Assembly: GCA_023053685.1 (NCBI GenBank)
Contig: JALIGW010000005.1
Coordinates: 34,176,980 to 34,240,979, forward strand
DNA from: Diadophis punctatus similis
Lineage: Eukaryota; Chordata; Lepidosauria; Squamata; Dipsadidae
Direction: 5' to 3'
Length of the DNA: 64,000 nucleotides
Part shown: one piece after another, positions 45,501 to 57,917 of the stretch
Layout of the letters: every line of letters starts with the position of its first letter
How positions within the stretch are numbered: the stretch's first letter is position 1
The notes under the pieces: generated by a model
What the model was told of the DNA's origin: nothing
What the model saw: only the letters and a program-made list of their open reading frames with translations
Database searches by the model: none
Position numbers and translations under genes: made by a program

Positions 45501-46274
45501 CTAAAATATATATATATATATTTAAGTTATCCAAGTTTTAAAATGTTCTATTTTATACATTTTGGTATCATATTCTTCAAAGTTTATGTGGGTATAAACT
45601 ACTCTTCCTAGAAAATAGAAATACTGTTTGTGTAATAAAAAGCTTAATAATGCAATCAAATGACTTAAATTTTGCATTTTTCCTTCATTAAATTAGTATA
45701 ACTATTAGGCTAATTAAAAACAATTACACAAGTTAATCTTAAAATAATATTTTATGATATCAGTCCCAGTTCAGCAGTATTTTAGGGAGGAAGAGTCTAT
45801 TTCTGCTAATGGGAATATGTTTTGAAAAGCCTAAATTCTAGGGAGTGGACATACGGGTTACAAAAAAATCCGCTGACTGATAAAAATAGTGAGAGAAGAG
45901 CAAAAGTAAAAAAGAAGGGATGTGATTAGAAAAGTATGTAAGAAATTACATGGAAAGATTTATATGGAGGAGAGAAGTAGGGAATGGCATTACTCTAGCA
46001 TCATTTGGCTCCAAACCTCAACAGATTTTTTCCATAAATAATGGAAATAATGTAGCCCTTGATTCCTTTTTCTTCCTTATCTAATCCCATAATTCATCTC
46101 AAATAGTCAGGAGAAAGCAAAATAAATTCCACAAGTATTTCTTCAATTCTGATTGAAAGACAGCTATGGAATAATTCAATTTATTTAGGATTTTTAAATC
46201 ATAGCAATTCATTGGAGTTTACACTGCAATATATCATGTAGTTTCAATAAATAAAATTAAAACAAATTATCTTA

Positions 46275-46394
<120 letters not shown>

Positions 46395-46530
46395 TTATAG
46401 GATGTATTTTAATACTGAACTTCCTAAACATTTATTTTATAAAATATTATAGAAGGTATTACAGATTATGTATAAGTACTTAGCCTTTATACAGTTCTAT
46501 TCATACTACAAAACTTTGATTTGTGTGAGA

Positions 46531-47478
46531 CAGGGGTCGGCAACCTTAAACACTCAACGAGCCACTTGGGCCCGTTTCCCACAGAAAACAAAACACTGGG
46601 AGCCACAAAACCTGGCTGGGCGTGGCCAACTCAATGTCACTCACTCCCACCCAGTCACACGACCCCCCCCAGCCACGCCTACCCAGGTTTTGTGGCTCCG
46701 TGTTTTCTATGAGAAATAGGTAATTCCCTGTCTCTCTCCCCCTCCCATCATCTCTTTCTCCCTCTGTCTATTTCCCTATCTTTCTTTCTCTCTATCTCCC
46801 TCTCATTCCTCTCATTTCTCTGTCTGTCTCTTTCTCTCCCCTCTCTCTGTGTCTCTCTCTCTCTCTGTTTGTGAGTGTGAGTGTGTATCTCTCTCACACA
46901 CACTCCTTGCCTCTGTGTCTCTTCTCACTCTCGGAAAACCCTGCAGCCCTGAATGCTCTCTTTGGGGCTTTTTGCCATTTTTTTTCTTCCTTTTGGAAAG
47001 CTGGACTGGCGGAACAATGAGCGCAACCTGCAACAAAGGCTTCCCTCCTCCTCCTCCTCTTGTGACCCCTTGGCCAGCTGTGGCGGGGCCGTGAGGGTGT
47101 GCACGAGAGGAGGAGGGAAGCCTCCGCCACTCATTCCTCCACCAGCCCAGCTTTCCAAAAGGAAGAAAAACAGCTGGCGAAAAGCTTCCCCACGCTGCCC
47201 CTTCTTTCTCTTGGCCCCGGCAACAAGAGAGGAGGAAAGCCAGGCTTGGGGGATGGCCCCCACCCCGCAAGATCCGCCACCGCCATTCTCTTCTAGCAGT
47301 CTTTGCTGGTGGCAACAGGAAATGTACCAGGCGGAATGCTGTTGCCGCACAAAGACAAGTGCAGGGGTGCTTTGCTCCCGCACTAAGGCTCCGACCATGC
47401 CACTGCCATGACAGGGAGCCGCAGCAGAGGGCCCAAAGAGCCGCATGCGGCTTTGGAGCTGCAGGTTGCCGACCCCTG
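46531..47478. mobile_element. 948-bp hAT-type element, SMC3 intron 3
   Basis: Perfect 16-bp terminal inverted repeats (CAGGGGTCGGCAACCT). Flanking 8-mers GTGTGAGA and GTCTAAGA match at six of eight. The interior has a TC/CT-rich microsatellite (about 46730-46900) and a 24-bp perfect inverted repeat (46980-47003 with 47147-47170). No transposase ORF, so non-autonomous. Confidence 0.8.
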
Positions 47479-47603
47479 GTCTAAGATAGCGTGTTGCTTG
47501 AAAGAAAATACAAATGTACATCACTGTCATGCACAATATTATCTGCATACCTTTAATACAAATTGAATTATCATTTAATGCAAATTTGGAAGTTTTTTCT
47601 TAC

Positions 47604-47642
47604 CATAGAAAAAGTTGCTTTTCCCAGAACCATTTCTGCCCA
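47604..47642 (-). CDS. SMC3: SMC3 exon 3, Walker A motif (residues 31-43)
   Basis: A 39-nt exon encoding GRNGSGKSNFFY, the ATP-binding P-loop; the key lysine is residue 38. Acceptor ctttttag, donor gtaaga. The codon for Ala44 is split across the junction with exon 4. Confidence 0.95.
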
Positions 47643-48244
47643 CTAAAAAGAAACAATAAAAATTATATAAATGTTGATGTCAATTCATTATAGGAATATT
47701 TTAAACTGGAATCAGAAGATAAAGATCTATAGTTTTATATAAAATTATATTTATGAAAATAACATTGTAAAATAGAATCAATTACCAATTGACCACCTAC
47801 ACTTAAAATCAACCAGACACTTTGTACCAAAGTGCAGAAAAAAGAAAAGTAACTTTCACAAAGGTATTTTCTTTCATTTTATTTTATAATACTTTTAAAC
47901 CATCTTCTACCATATGGATATTCTCAAATTTTAATTTTATCCTATCTGTATCACAGTCTGATACACTTATATTCCTCCATTCAGACCATGTAATTTTTTA
48001 ACAACCCTGGAAAACAAGTTGCTAAAAAGGGGAAAAGTGATTCCCATAAGATTTATTAGCAATATAGCATTTGACTTGTGATTTTCCAAATTAATGCTTT
48101 GGCACAGGAGCCTCAGGTACTTCCAAATGTCTTAACTATACATTTTGAATGAAATACAAATATAGTCTATAGAAAGATTAAAGAAACAAGAATTTTACCT
48201 CTCATAAGGCTACAGTGGAAAGATTACATTTTCCTTTTAATACA

Positions 48245-48600
48245 TTCCATAATTACCACAATTGAGCCCAAAATTTCTGTTGTTAAGTGATATATTTGTT
48301 AAGTGAGTTTTGCCCCATTTTACAACTTAGCTTAAGTGAATCATTGCAGTTGCTAAGTTAGTAACATGGTTGATAAGTGAATCTGACTTCTCCATTGACT
48401 GTGCTTATCAGAAGGTAACAAACAGCAATCATATGACCCCAGGACACTACAACTATCATAAATATGTCAGTTGTCAAGTGTCTGAATTTTGATCATATGG
48501 TTATGGGGAAACTGCAATTGAGTGAAAAACAGTTATAAGTCACTTCTTTTAGTGCCATTGTAACTTTGAATGGACACTAAACGAAGTAAATCCTCAAACT
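48245..48600. mobile_element. Copy of the CAGGTAG/TCGACTTA element family, SMC3 intron 2
   Basis: Contains CACAATTGAGCCCAAAATTT, TTAAGTGAGTTTTGCCCCAT, TCCATTGACTGTGCTTATC and CAGTTATAAGTCACTTCTTT, collinear with the complement of the intact copy at 63585. The ends are eroded. Confidence 0.7.
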
Positions 48601-48791
48601 AAAAGCAAGGATTACCTATATTAGTTGCATAAGATTTTTTATTTATCCCATTTAGACACCTTCCAACTACGAAAGTATAGTGGGTGGCTCACAGTAAAAA
48701 CAAAATGTTGCACATCATTTTGAAGTTTTACTATACAAAAATATTCAGAAATGTTCAGTAGTATTTGCATTATTTAAATTATATATATTTA

Positions 48792-48911
<120 letters not shown>

Positions 48912-49329
48912 TTATCAAATCATATATCAACTTGCAGATTTTGAATTAAAATGTTGCAACATAGTTATCTACGTTCATTCAATACATATTCATGCTTGTT
49001 GTACCTTTTGTTTTACCACACACAGATCAATATTCCATATTGCAACATACAATCTAGGTAATGTTTGTTGAAGATCACCTAAGTTTTTAGCTAATAATGC
49101 AGCAATGTTAGTATAGAAAAGATATGCATTCACATAACCCAAAAAGCACCCCTCAAATAGCATCACAAATTCTTTATTCGTTCCACAATGACATTAAACA
49201 ATCTAGGGGTCATCATGCATTATTATCTGTGCTATGCCCTTTACCATGTCCGCATTGCATCACATATATGAAACACCTTTTTTAAAAAAATTCAATGGTC
49301 ATAATTTTTATTCCTGGGATTTTAGATGG

Positions 49330-49555
49330 CCCTATCATTTTTCTACATTCTCTTATCTTGTTCCTACCCACTTTCCTGGGTTTCCTGATTGCTTATTTGT
49401 ACCCTATGACAATCATTAAGTGTTGTACCTCATGATTCTTGACAAATGTATCTTTTCTTTTATGTACACTGAGAGCATATGCACCAAAGACAAATTTCTT
49501 GTGTGTCCAATCACACTTGGCCAATAAAGAATTCTATTCTATTCTATTCTATTCT
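49330..49555 (+). mobile_element. 3' end of the Rex1/CR1-L3-like LINE with (ATTCT)n tail, SMC3 intron 1
   Basis: Matches the 3' UTR of the LINE at 34.15-34.30 kb (TGTACACTGAGAGCATATGC, AATCACACTTGGCCAATAAA), with a tail at 49530-49555. Confidence 0.85.
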
Positions 49556-49723
49556 TCATCTCTTCTAACAAACATTTTACCCCAAAACACATTCATTCCA
49601 GAGTATTGCACAACTGTCCTAAAACGCATCACTAGTTCTTCTATTATCACCACAAACTGGGGCATAACATGCAATATTATTAGTCCTTCTTGTGAGCACA
49701 TCACTAGTTGACACAACTTAGAT

Positions 49724-49860
49724 CAGGGCTGTCAAACTCCTGGCCCATGGGCTGGCTGGATGCATCATGCACTGGCCATGCCCAGGCTCGGTTTAGCGAA
49801 GCGGGAAAACGTCCCGATGTCACATGACACCGCTGTGACAAAGTGAGTTTGATAACCCTG
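49724..49860. mobile_element. hAT-type MITE with 8-bp target duplication
   Basis: Flanked by ACTTAGAT (49716-49723 and 49861-49868). Ends CAGGGCTGTCAAACTC / GAGTTTGATAACCCTG. Family of 6651. Confidence 0.88.
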
Positions 49861-49989
49861 ACTTAGATGATACAAGGTATATTTTCTGACCTACTTTTGG
49901 TCTTACTTTTTGAACAATATTTTAATCCTTTCATAATTAAAACTATAGCTTCATCTCCCAGCATGGACTTTATAATTCGTATTCTACAA

Positions 49990-50200
49990 GATCAGCCTAT
50001 CTTCTTCAAACATATTACATCCTTTCAACTTCTCAGACACACACATTTCCTTTAATTCAAATTCATTTATTTTATACTCTGTACCAAGTACTTTTCTTAC
50101 ATTCCAAGTTGCAATCTTCAATATGCCAGATGGGCCTGCATGTACTGACCTCCACTGCCTGTCATGGCTTTGGTTAATCAAGACTTGCACATAGCAGTTT
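49990..50200 (-). mobile_element. Possible RTE/BovB LINE endonuclease fragment
   Basis: The minus strand reads ILKIATWNVRKV followed by a broken frame. This resembles the start of an apurinic-type endonuclease domain (KIATWNVR), but is very short. Confidence 0.35.
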
Positions 50201-50405
50201 TACTAATATGAAAAGGTGTAATTAAGTTACCAGTCTTGTTGTAATTGTGTCACAGCCAACATTGTCTGCTAATGGAAGAACAGTACACTTGCCACTTTTG
50301 GCACTTTCTAGCCAGCATGCCACAAATGTCATTCAAGTTCATTCTTACTCTAATCTTATTTACACTATGCCAACTACAATCCTTAATCGACAGACCCATC
50401 TAGAG

Positions 50406-50515
50406 CAGTGTTTTTCAACCTTAACAACTTTTAAGATGTGAGGACTTCAATTCCCAGAATTCACCAACCAGCCATGACTAGGAATTCTGGGAGTTGTCAA
50501 GATTGAGAAACACCG
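50406..50515. mobile_element. Palindromic hAT-type MITE
   Basis: Ends CAGTGTTTTTCAACC / GAGAAACACCG, with inner AATTCCCAGAATTC / GAATTCTGGGAGTT complementary. Flanks ATCTAGAG and ATCTAGCG match at seven of eight. Confidence 0.82.
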
Positions 50516-50530
50516 ATCTAGCGACTACAC

Positions 50531-50892
50531 CAGTGGTTCCCAACCTGTGGTATGTGTACCACTAGTGGTACGCGAGGGCCTTCCAGGTGGTACGCGAACA
50601 CTTTCGGGCTCATGAACGATTTTTAGTTAGTTATTTTTTACTTCACAAAAATGTTTACTGCCTAACACAAGATAATCTGGCAACGATTTGCAACTGTTGC
50701 CACACGCCACCCACCTGGTCCCAGCGGCCCGAGAATCCAGTTGCTGGATGCGCTGGGCCAAAAAAGGAACGGTACAATTATGGAAATAAAGTGATATCTG
50801 ATCGAATTTAGTTTCTCTGGAACCAGGTGGTACGCGGCGACTGTACGGGACCTCCAAGTGGTACTCGATCACAAAAAGGTTGGGAACCACTG
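50531..50892. mobile_element. hAT-type MITE with 8-bp target duplication
   Basis: Flanked by GACTACAC (50523-50530 and 50893-50900). Ends CAGTGGTTCCCAACCTGTGG / AGGTTGGGAACCACTG. Its left duplication shares one base with the right duplication of the 50406 element. Confidence 0.9.
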
Positions 50893-51570
50893 GACTACAC
50901 GGTTGTCTGCACCCAACCATTTGGATGTACATGTGGTGTACTGACAGTTCAGGATGCAGCACCACACTTGAAACCAGCCAAGTACGATGCACTGCGGCTT
51001 GTTTGGGGGGGGGGGGGACGACAAAAACACGTCCCAAACCACCCGTCCGAATTCATCACCTTGATCTGCCTCACGAGCAGTCAAATTTCTCCTGCAATCT
51101 TTGCAATTCTTCACTACCGTTTCTCCAGAACCGGCCCACAATCTTATTTTCGCTTATTTCTTCCCGACCCATTAATTTTACGTTAGCTAAGAACGGCCGG
51201 CTCCCCCTTTTTGTCCTCCCATCATCGCGCCAAGAAAGACAGCAGCTCATCAGGGTCAGCAGCCCTATGACCCCTCCACCTTCCCAGAAGAGACCCGAAG
51301 ATGGGTCATCTCTCTTCTGATCTGCCACTGAAAAAGAAGACTCTCCGGGGCAAAAACTAGGCACCGAGGAACCTCCTCCGCAACGATCGCGGCCTGCATA
51401 TTCTCTCTGCTCCTGCTGGAGCCCAGAGCCAACAAGCACCGCCCCCCAACCCAACTCCGGCACCCCTCTCCCCAAGTATCCTTCTCATTCAGCTCTGTAT
51501 GGCTCTTCCTTTCAATTTCCCATAGAAAATAAACCGCTACGCCACAAATTCTACGCCCGGTACGGAGTAC

Positions 51571-51585
51571 CTGCTTAATATACAT
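51571..51585 (-). CDS. SMC3: SMC3 exon 1, coding part (residues 1-5)
   Basis: Encodes MYIKQ, the start of all vertebrate SMC3 proteins. ATG at 51583-51585 lies in the context gccgcgATG with G at -3. The 5' splice site gtactc follows immediately. The 5' UTR continues upstream into GC-rich DNA; its start is not defined. Confidence 0.95.
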
Positions 51586-52100
51586 CGCGGCGGCGGCTGA
51601 GGCCTCCCCTTGTCACCGAGAAGCGCCCACCGCTCAAGCCGCGCACAAAATGGCCGCAAGTCTCCGCCCCCCCCCCGCCCGTCCCCTTCGGAACGAACCA
51701 TTTTATCAAAGAAAGGGGGGGTCCAATAAAAACCTAGAAAGCGCCTTAGCAAGGGGGAGCGGGAAATGTCACTTTTTCACATTGTATGGAGATATCATTC
51801 ATGCCCACATTTCCGGCCTAACAGTCAGAACCCGCGGTAGACTGTGTGTTAAAATAAGCGTCTCTTACTCGCCCTATTAGAATTTGGTTCAACCCGTAGC
51901 AGCGATTTGGGCGCCAAGACAAGTCCGGCCAATGGGAGAGAGAGGTTGGAGAGTGCTGCACATAACTAAAGTCTTCGCGCTGTTTGGTGGGAGGAGAGTT
52001 TACAATCAGCTTCGAGCAGAGAGACTGAGATGGGTTTTATAGCCGAAAGTGCACCATCCGTGCAGAAAAGGGAGGTGCAACCGGCCTTGGAAGAATTCGA
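51586..52100 (-). promoter_or_regulatory. SMC3: SMC3 promoter and 5' UTR, GC-rich
   Basis: GC-rich DNA with many CpGs surrounds the first exon and stands out from the AT-rich flanks. GC-rich sequence also extends into intron 1 down to about 51060. No TATA box is evident. Visible candidate sites include an exact E2F-type TTTCCCGC (minus strand, 51759-51766), plus-strand CCAAT at 51723-51727 and near 51929, and a GGCGCCAA palindrome near 51910. These fit a housekeeping, cell-cycle-linked promoter. The transcription start is not defined. Confidence 0.65.
51759..51766 (-). promoter_or_regulatory. Candidate E2F site
   Basis: Exact TTTCCCGC on the minus strand, about 175 nt upstream of the SMC3 start codon and inside the GC-rich region. 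Function is inferred from the motif and position only. Confidence 0.4.
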
Positions 52101-53355
52101 AATAAAACACATGCGAGGACTAAGAACAATCTATTACGGAGTCCAGTTCGGGGGGAAAACGGGATGTGGCTAGCATTTTGTGGCGTATCATGTTTGCTCT
52201 CATCAAACAGCTGATATTATGAATAACTTATTGTTAGTCTTGCGTGTTTCGGGTTTTTCATTGGAAAAGGAAAAATAGGTATTTCCCTGTAATTTTGAAA
52301 ATATATCAGTGCAGACATGTCAATTGCATTTTATGGGATTGTTCATTGTTTTAAAATGTTTTTGTAGTGTCTTGATATTACATAACATAACCTCTTCAAA
52401 GCAATTTATAACAATTTATAATTCTGGGCTGTTTACAGTATTAAAAAATAAAATTTTACGAAACCTATAGGAACTAAATAATAAAGCTAAATACACGACC
52501 CTAACTAAAAGATGGGGAGAGAGGGAGTAGGATGAGGGTGAGAGGTAGGATCTGTTATTAGGCTCAACCACCCCCAATTTTAAAAATAATGCAATATCAA
52601 AAAGCATTTTAAGTCTCCTTTGAAAGTAGGGAAGGAGTAATGTGCAAATCTTTCACAAGTATCACAGCAAAAAGAAAATCGCATCTCTTTTCCCATCAAT
52701 TTACAGATTCCTAGAGATATTAAAAATCCATTAAACAAAGTTTTTTGGGGTTTTTAATAGTAATCTATAAAATAGCCAATTACCTCTGAAAGCATATTGC
52801 CAATGAGTTTAAATATGAAATTTACTATGATTGTCTCGCAATCAAAACAGAATCCCTAATAGAACTGATAATATGTGAAGCTTGTATTTAAATAGGGACA
52901 TGGGGGGGGGGGAGACAATTCCATATGGTAATTCTGAACTAATGAAGCCTGTGATCAAGAATTGATACAGATCCTACAAATTAATCTGCAGTAGGCTATT
53001 CTAATAACTCAAATTGGCATTTGATACTAATTTTTTCCAAAAATCCAGTGACATCTGTTTTTGAAGCATAGCATAAACTAATAGCTGCATTCTGTAACAT
53101 CTGGACCACCTTTGAAAGCATTCCCATATGGAATACATAAGGTGCTTTGATGTGGCACAGATGCAAAGTTATAAATCAGGAGACTTTGATTTCTGGTCCT
53201 TTTTTGGGCATGAAAGTCAACTGGATAATTTTGGATCAGTCACCCTTTTTGGGTTAACCACCCTAAATGGTAGTTGATGGGGAAAATAGGAGGGAGAATT
53301 AGGTATGTTTTGATTTGGTCAAAAATGAAATCAGGATAAAAATCAAATAAATAAA
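52101..53355. other. Upstream flank of SMC3, no feature recognised
   Basis: AT-rich DNA with a short poly-G run near 52902. No exon seen. Confidence 0.45.
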
Positions 53356-53359
53356 TGTA

Positions 53360-53413
53360 GCAAAACGTCGTGATGTGAACTGGTGGGGAAGGTAAGTAGA
53401 ACCCACTCCTGGT
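53360..53413. mobile_element. hAT MITE end fragment (13654 family)
   Basis: GAACTGGTGGGGAAGGTAAG and AGAACCCACTCCTGG match one end of that family; the rest is absent. Confidence 0.5.
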
Positions 53414-55980
53414 ATGAGATGTGTTCAATTCTGAGGTGTATATCCACATTTTTAAAAAATGATTATTGGTGTTTTAGCCATTAGGTGGCAGCAAAATTTA
53501 AACTTTTTGTCTCTTGACTACCATTTTGGGTGTTTAGATTTATACAGCTGATATGGAGCTGCTGGATTAGATTAGCTGGAGTTTGAGAAATTTGTTTTCT
53601 TATTCTCTCTGCCACAATACATTTTACTATGGAGTGAATTTTTTAAAAGAATAAGGAGAGGAACTGAGGAAACAGAACTTTCCACTGGAAGGGGAATGCA
53701 TTAGTTGACAGCTATCACAAGACTGGAATTGTTTCAATTATATGGATTAAGCTGAATTTTGGGGTGGTCAGCTTCAGGCTTTGTAGACTAACTCAAGCAA
53801 TCTACCCATCCACCAAAGCTGTTTAAAAAGGAAGGAGGAGGAGCACCCTGCAACCAAAACAGGAGTGGAGAATAAGCACCAATTTCAGTAACCAAGTAAA
53901 GTGGACAAGCGAACAGTAAACGTGTTGGGCCAATTATAGTTCAATATATCACTACCCCTGACTAGTTAACTACAACCATCCTCCTCTGTGTATTGTATAT
54001 TATCCAGATGGAAGTCTGCTTCTATTTTCCCAGGGAAGACATTACTTTCACACCAAAACACCTTGGACTGCCTATGAAACAGAAGCTCAATTGAAAGGAT
54101 ACATCCTTAACAGAGAAGTATTTTCACACTGCAGTAAGCATAAGTCATCAGGTTTCCCCTTGCTCAGCACTTTTCATTTCTTCAGATTAAACTTCAGATT
54201 CGTGGTTGATATAATTCATAAACTACCTCCATACATTTATTCAGGGTTTCTGTAATCTCTTAGAAGCATTGGAGTTTGAAGAATTGAACAGTAGAATTTT
54301 GTAGTGTATCACTATATTTTTAACCTAAATGTCCAGAATATTACAGAAACAAAGCTACCTTTATTTAGTGAATTTTGTCAATCTTCCGGTCATGTCTACA
54401 TTGTCATGACTACATAATGTCCTTTCTTGTTGATATTATTTAAATATTCATAAGACTAGTGAATTATAAAAGCTAACTAGCTGGCTATACTGTTTCAATA
54501 TACTTCCAAGATGTCATATTTTGTTTTAAGAGTCCTTTGTGTGTGTGTATATATATTTAAAACTCATGCTCACTGTTCCAATTTCCCTATCAAAAGCGAA
54601 CAGTGACATGATGTTGAACTGAAAGGAAGTTATATATGTGCGCTCCAATCATGCCATAAGTAGCTTACAAGCTGGTGTGTAAAACATTCTTGCAAATGAT
54701 TGAAACAACTCAATTTATCTCACACATACTTTATAGCAGTAGTCACAAGTTCAGTTTTTCAGGATATTCAGCTAAATACCTTTAACAACTTTATGTACAA
54801 ATAAGTGTGTGAAATAGTGATGCATCTGAAGAGATGTGATATGGGAATGGGAATAGGTGCAGAGAGGAAGTAGTACAAGAACAGTGTCTGAATCTCCACA
54901 GAACTCCATCTGTCTTCTCCTGTGGCAGATGGAAAACTAAGACCAACTGTAGGTACTATAGCAAAAATAGCATGCTGACTGAGTGCTAATGAAGTCACAA
55001 AATAATCTGAAGGAAAAAGGGGAATAATTAACTCTAAGGTCTATAAATTACTGTAATATTAGACACAAAAACTGGGAAGAAAATTTACAAGAGGAAATAG
55101 AATTTTCACCTTGATAGCATCTCATCATAGAAATGTAATTATTAGACAAATCAATTTGTATATTAGAATATTTGCAACATTCTTTTCTTAATAGGTTTGC
55201 TCGAACATAATTGCCTGCTTCCTGTCTTTCTGCCGTGAACTGTAGATATGGGCCAATTATTTCTTTTCCGTGTAAGCCTTTTATATCACAAAGTATCCTT
55301 AACATAGTTTATACTGAGATTACTGCCAATAAAGTGATTTATTAGTTTTATCTCATTAAAAAAATCTCTGTGGATAATAATTCTTAAAGCATATCTAGGT
55401 AATATCTTGGTAAAATTGGTAAAACCAATTTCATCAATTTAAACACTTAATCTGCATATGCATGACCTTTTGTTAAAAGACTTGCTATTAGCAGACATTC
55501 TAAAAATCTGTAGGCTCTGGCTATTAACAACTATATGGCAAACAGGAAGTCATCTTTTTATTTTTTGTGCATCAGTGAGAAATATAAGCTCACATCTTCT
55601 TGCTTCTAAGCTCATAGAATCCCAATTAAAGGGGAGGAAACTATGGCAATTCTATTTCTTGTTAGGAAGCTTTTTAGCAAATCTAATTGTTTATGCTTTA
55701 TATCATTTTATTTTAGTGTATAATTATTTTCCATTATCTTTCTAGCAACCTTGCATGTGCAAATTATTATCAGTACTCTTCCCTTTAGTTATCAAAATAG
55801 TAAAATAAAGCATAGATGGATGGTTGATATTTTTCAATACACAGAATTTTTCACTTTGTTTTAAACAAAATTAAAATAGTATTCTCTCTCCTAGGCAAAG
55901 CAAACTATTTAATACAATCCAACTCCACTTGAGCACAAAGCATAGAGTTAAACATAGAGCACTGTTGTCTGATTCCTTTA
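53414..55980. other. Upstream flank, no feature recognised
   Basis: AT-rich with short chance ORFs only. Confidence 0.45.
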
Positions 55981-56030
55981 ACTGCAGATGCACAGGACGG
56001 AACCTAAGATTTTCTCCATGCATGTTTCCA

Positions 56031-56336
56031 GCTCTAGGGATGTTGCTCATCTCCGTTTCTAAACCGAAGAGCCAGCGCTGTCCAAAGATGTCTCCGTGGT
56101 CATGTGGCCTGCATGACTAAATGCCAAAGGCGCATGGAGCACTGTTATCTTCCCACTAAAGTGGTCCCTATTTTTCTACTTGCATTTTTACGTGCTTTTG
56201 AACTGCTAGGTTGGCAGAAGCTGGGACAAGTAACGGGAGCTCACTCCATTACGCGGCGCTAGGGATTAGAACCGCTGAACTGCCGACCTTCTGATCGACA
56301 AGCTCAGTGTCTTAGCCACTGGGCCACCGCATCCCT
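56031..56336 (-). mobile_element. Sauria-type tRNA SINE, lacking the far 3' end
   Basis: On the minus strand it starts AGGGATGCGGTGGCCCAGTG, with B-box-like GGTTCTAATCCC, then the body CAGCTTCTGCCAACCTAGCA and AAAAATAGGGACCAC. The BovB-like last part seen in the 61552 copy is not kept. Confidence 0.87.
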
Positions 56337-56554
56337 AGGTAGATTAGGTATACAGTGTGTTTATTGAGTTAAAAGGCCTGCCTGTTATGGGCCAATGAAA
56401 GCCTTCAATATAGCATTAAATTTATCTGAATAAGATGTAGAGTAGAGATTTTGCTAGTTTAAGGTAACAAGTAGCTCCAATAATTATGTGCTAGATTTAA
56501 CACCAGAAATTAGAACACACAAATACTTAGCTTCAAGTCTCAAAGATGATGGCC

Positions 56555-56695
56555 CCCATAAGCGATGAAGTTTCTTGGATGAGAAAAAACATTTTGTTCT
56601 TCCTCCTCAAGGAAAAAGTCGAATTGCCTTTTGAAAAAAACACTTTTGAGACAACTATGACCTGAATGACTGAAAATCTCCACAGATACTTAGCT
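56555..56695 (+). mobile_element. Foldback repeat, decayed copy
   Basis: TTTCTTGGATGAGAAAAAAC, CACTTTTGAGACAACTATG and ACCTGAATGACTGAAAATCT follow the 2190 family. Confidence 0.6.
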
Positions 56696-56699
56696 TCAA

Positions 56700-57420
56700 G
56701 TTCATTTATTTATTTAATTATTCTTCTACAGCTATAATCTATGTGCCTTGTAGCTGATTGTCCCTGCCCAAGCTGTTATGGTTTTATTGGTTATGATCTA
56801 TGGATAAATATACACATATTGCTAATGGATGTTGAGCTGGATTGGCAAACTATAGCATTAAATTAAAAAATAAAAAGTTGGTCTTTCTTAGGGCTGCTCT
56901 ACCTACCCCTTAATACATATCAGAAGGATGAATACATATAATAGTCTTTAATTTGTTGATCTTCAAATGTGTTGGACCCTATTATCAAGAACTAGATTGA
57001 CCCAGGATTTGATTCTGTCTAAGAGAGACCAGGTTGGAGGAAGCTAATTTGATTACTAAATTCAGAATGGTAAACTTCTGGTGAAATCAGAATAGATAGT
57101 ATTGAGCTGAGCAGCTGAATAGTCTGGCACACTATTAAGATAATCGGTTGTTATCACAACTACAATTTAAATAAAAAACACTTCAACTTATTAAAAAAAC
57201 TAGAAGGGAGTCCTTTAAATTCCACACTCAGTGGGACTTTCACACATGATAATGAACTACATTAGATTTGCTGTTTTTTCTACTTGATTCAACATATTTG
57301 CATAAGATGGGTTAACAACAGGAATCCCTCTGAAGTAATTATCTTCAGCATATTATCTTGGTAATTATCTTCCAGCATATTCAGCATTCTTGGATCTCTC
57401 AAGATGAGATGAAAGATCCC
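56700..57420. other. Upstream flank, no feature recognised
   Basis: No exon or clear repeat. Confidence 0.45.
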
Positions 57421-57423
57421 TAT

Positions 57424-57917
57424 TGTAAGGAATATCCTGGGTTCGGTTCCAAGTGGGGAAAAAGACACTGGAAGCATGGGACTGCTTGGAAAGATGGTTT
57501 AATGGAGGACAGCAGGACCACATGGTCTGAGGTCCTGGGGAAAGGGGGATCACATGCCTTGAAGATGTTGAAGAAAAGAAAAAAAGCTGAGATGCTGCGA
57601 GTGCCCTAGTTTATACCCTTTGTTGGGCCCCACCTTGAGAATTTCCTGTTCCTGTGTAAGAAATGTATGCCATTGGCTGCCAGACTCCCAGGGGGCAACT
57701 CTGTAGGCTGTCTTGAGTCCAGGTTTGCTTGAGCCTTGCTGGCTGATGCAACCTTCCCAGGTGCCATGTGGTGAGATGGGTAGAGGGTTAATCCTATCAT
57801 GTCCTAAGGGTGAAGGTCTTAATCCCATCACCCTGGAGCTGAAGTGGGGGCAGGGAGCTGCTTTGTATTTAAAATATGTTTCTCCTTTCCTCCTCCAGGG
57901 AAACATATTCTTTTTCA
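57424..57917 (-). mobile_element. Solo LTR of an endogenous retrovirus (gammaretrovirus-like)
   Basis: On the minus strand the 494-bp unit starts TGAAAAAGAATATG and ends CCTTACA (TG...CA). It has a TATAAA at 57610-57615 (GGGTATAAACTAGG) and an ATTAAA poly(A) signal at 57498-57503, about 110 nt later, in the order U3-R-U5. The length and layout fit a gammaretrovirus-type LTR. No gag, pol or env remnant adjoins it, and no clean target duplication was seen. Confidence 0.65.

Noticed and set aside
46812..47548. ORFs up to 207 codons
   Set aside because: They span the hAT element and its CT-repeat; no domain is recognisable.
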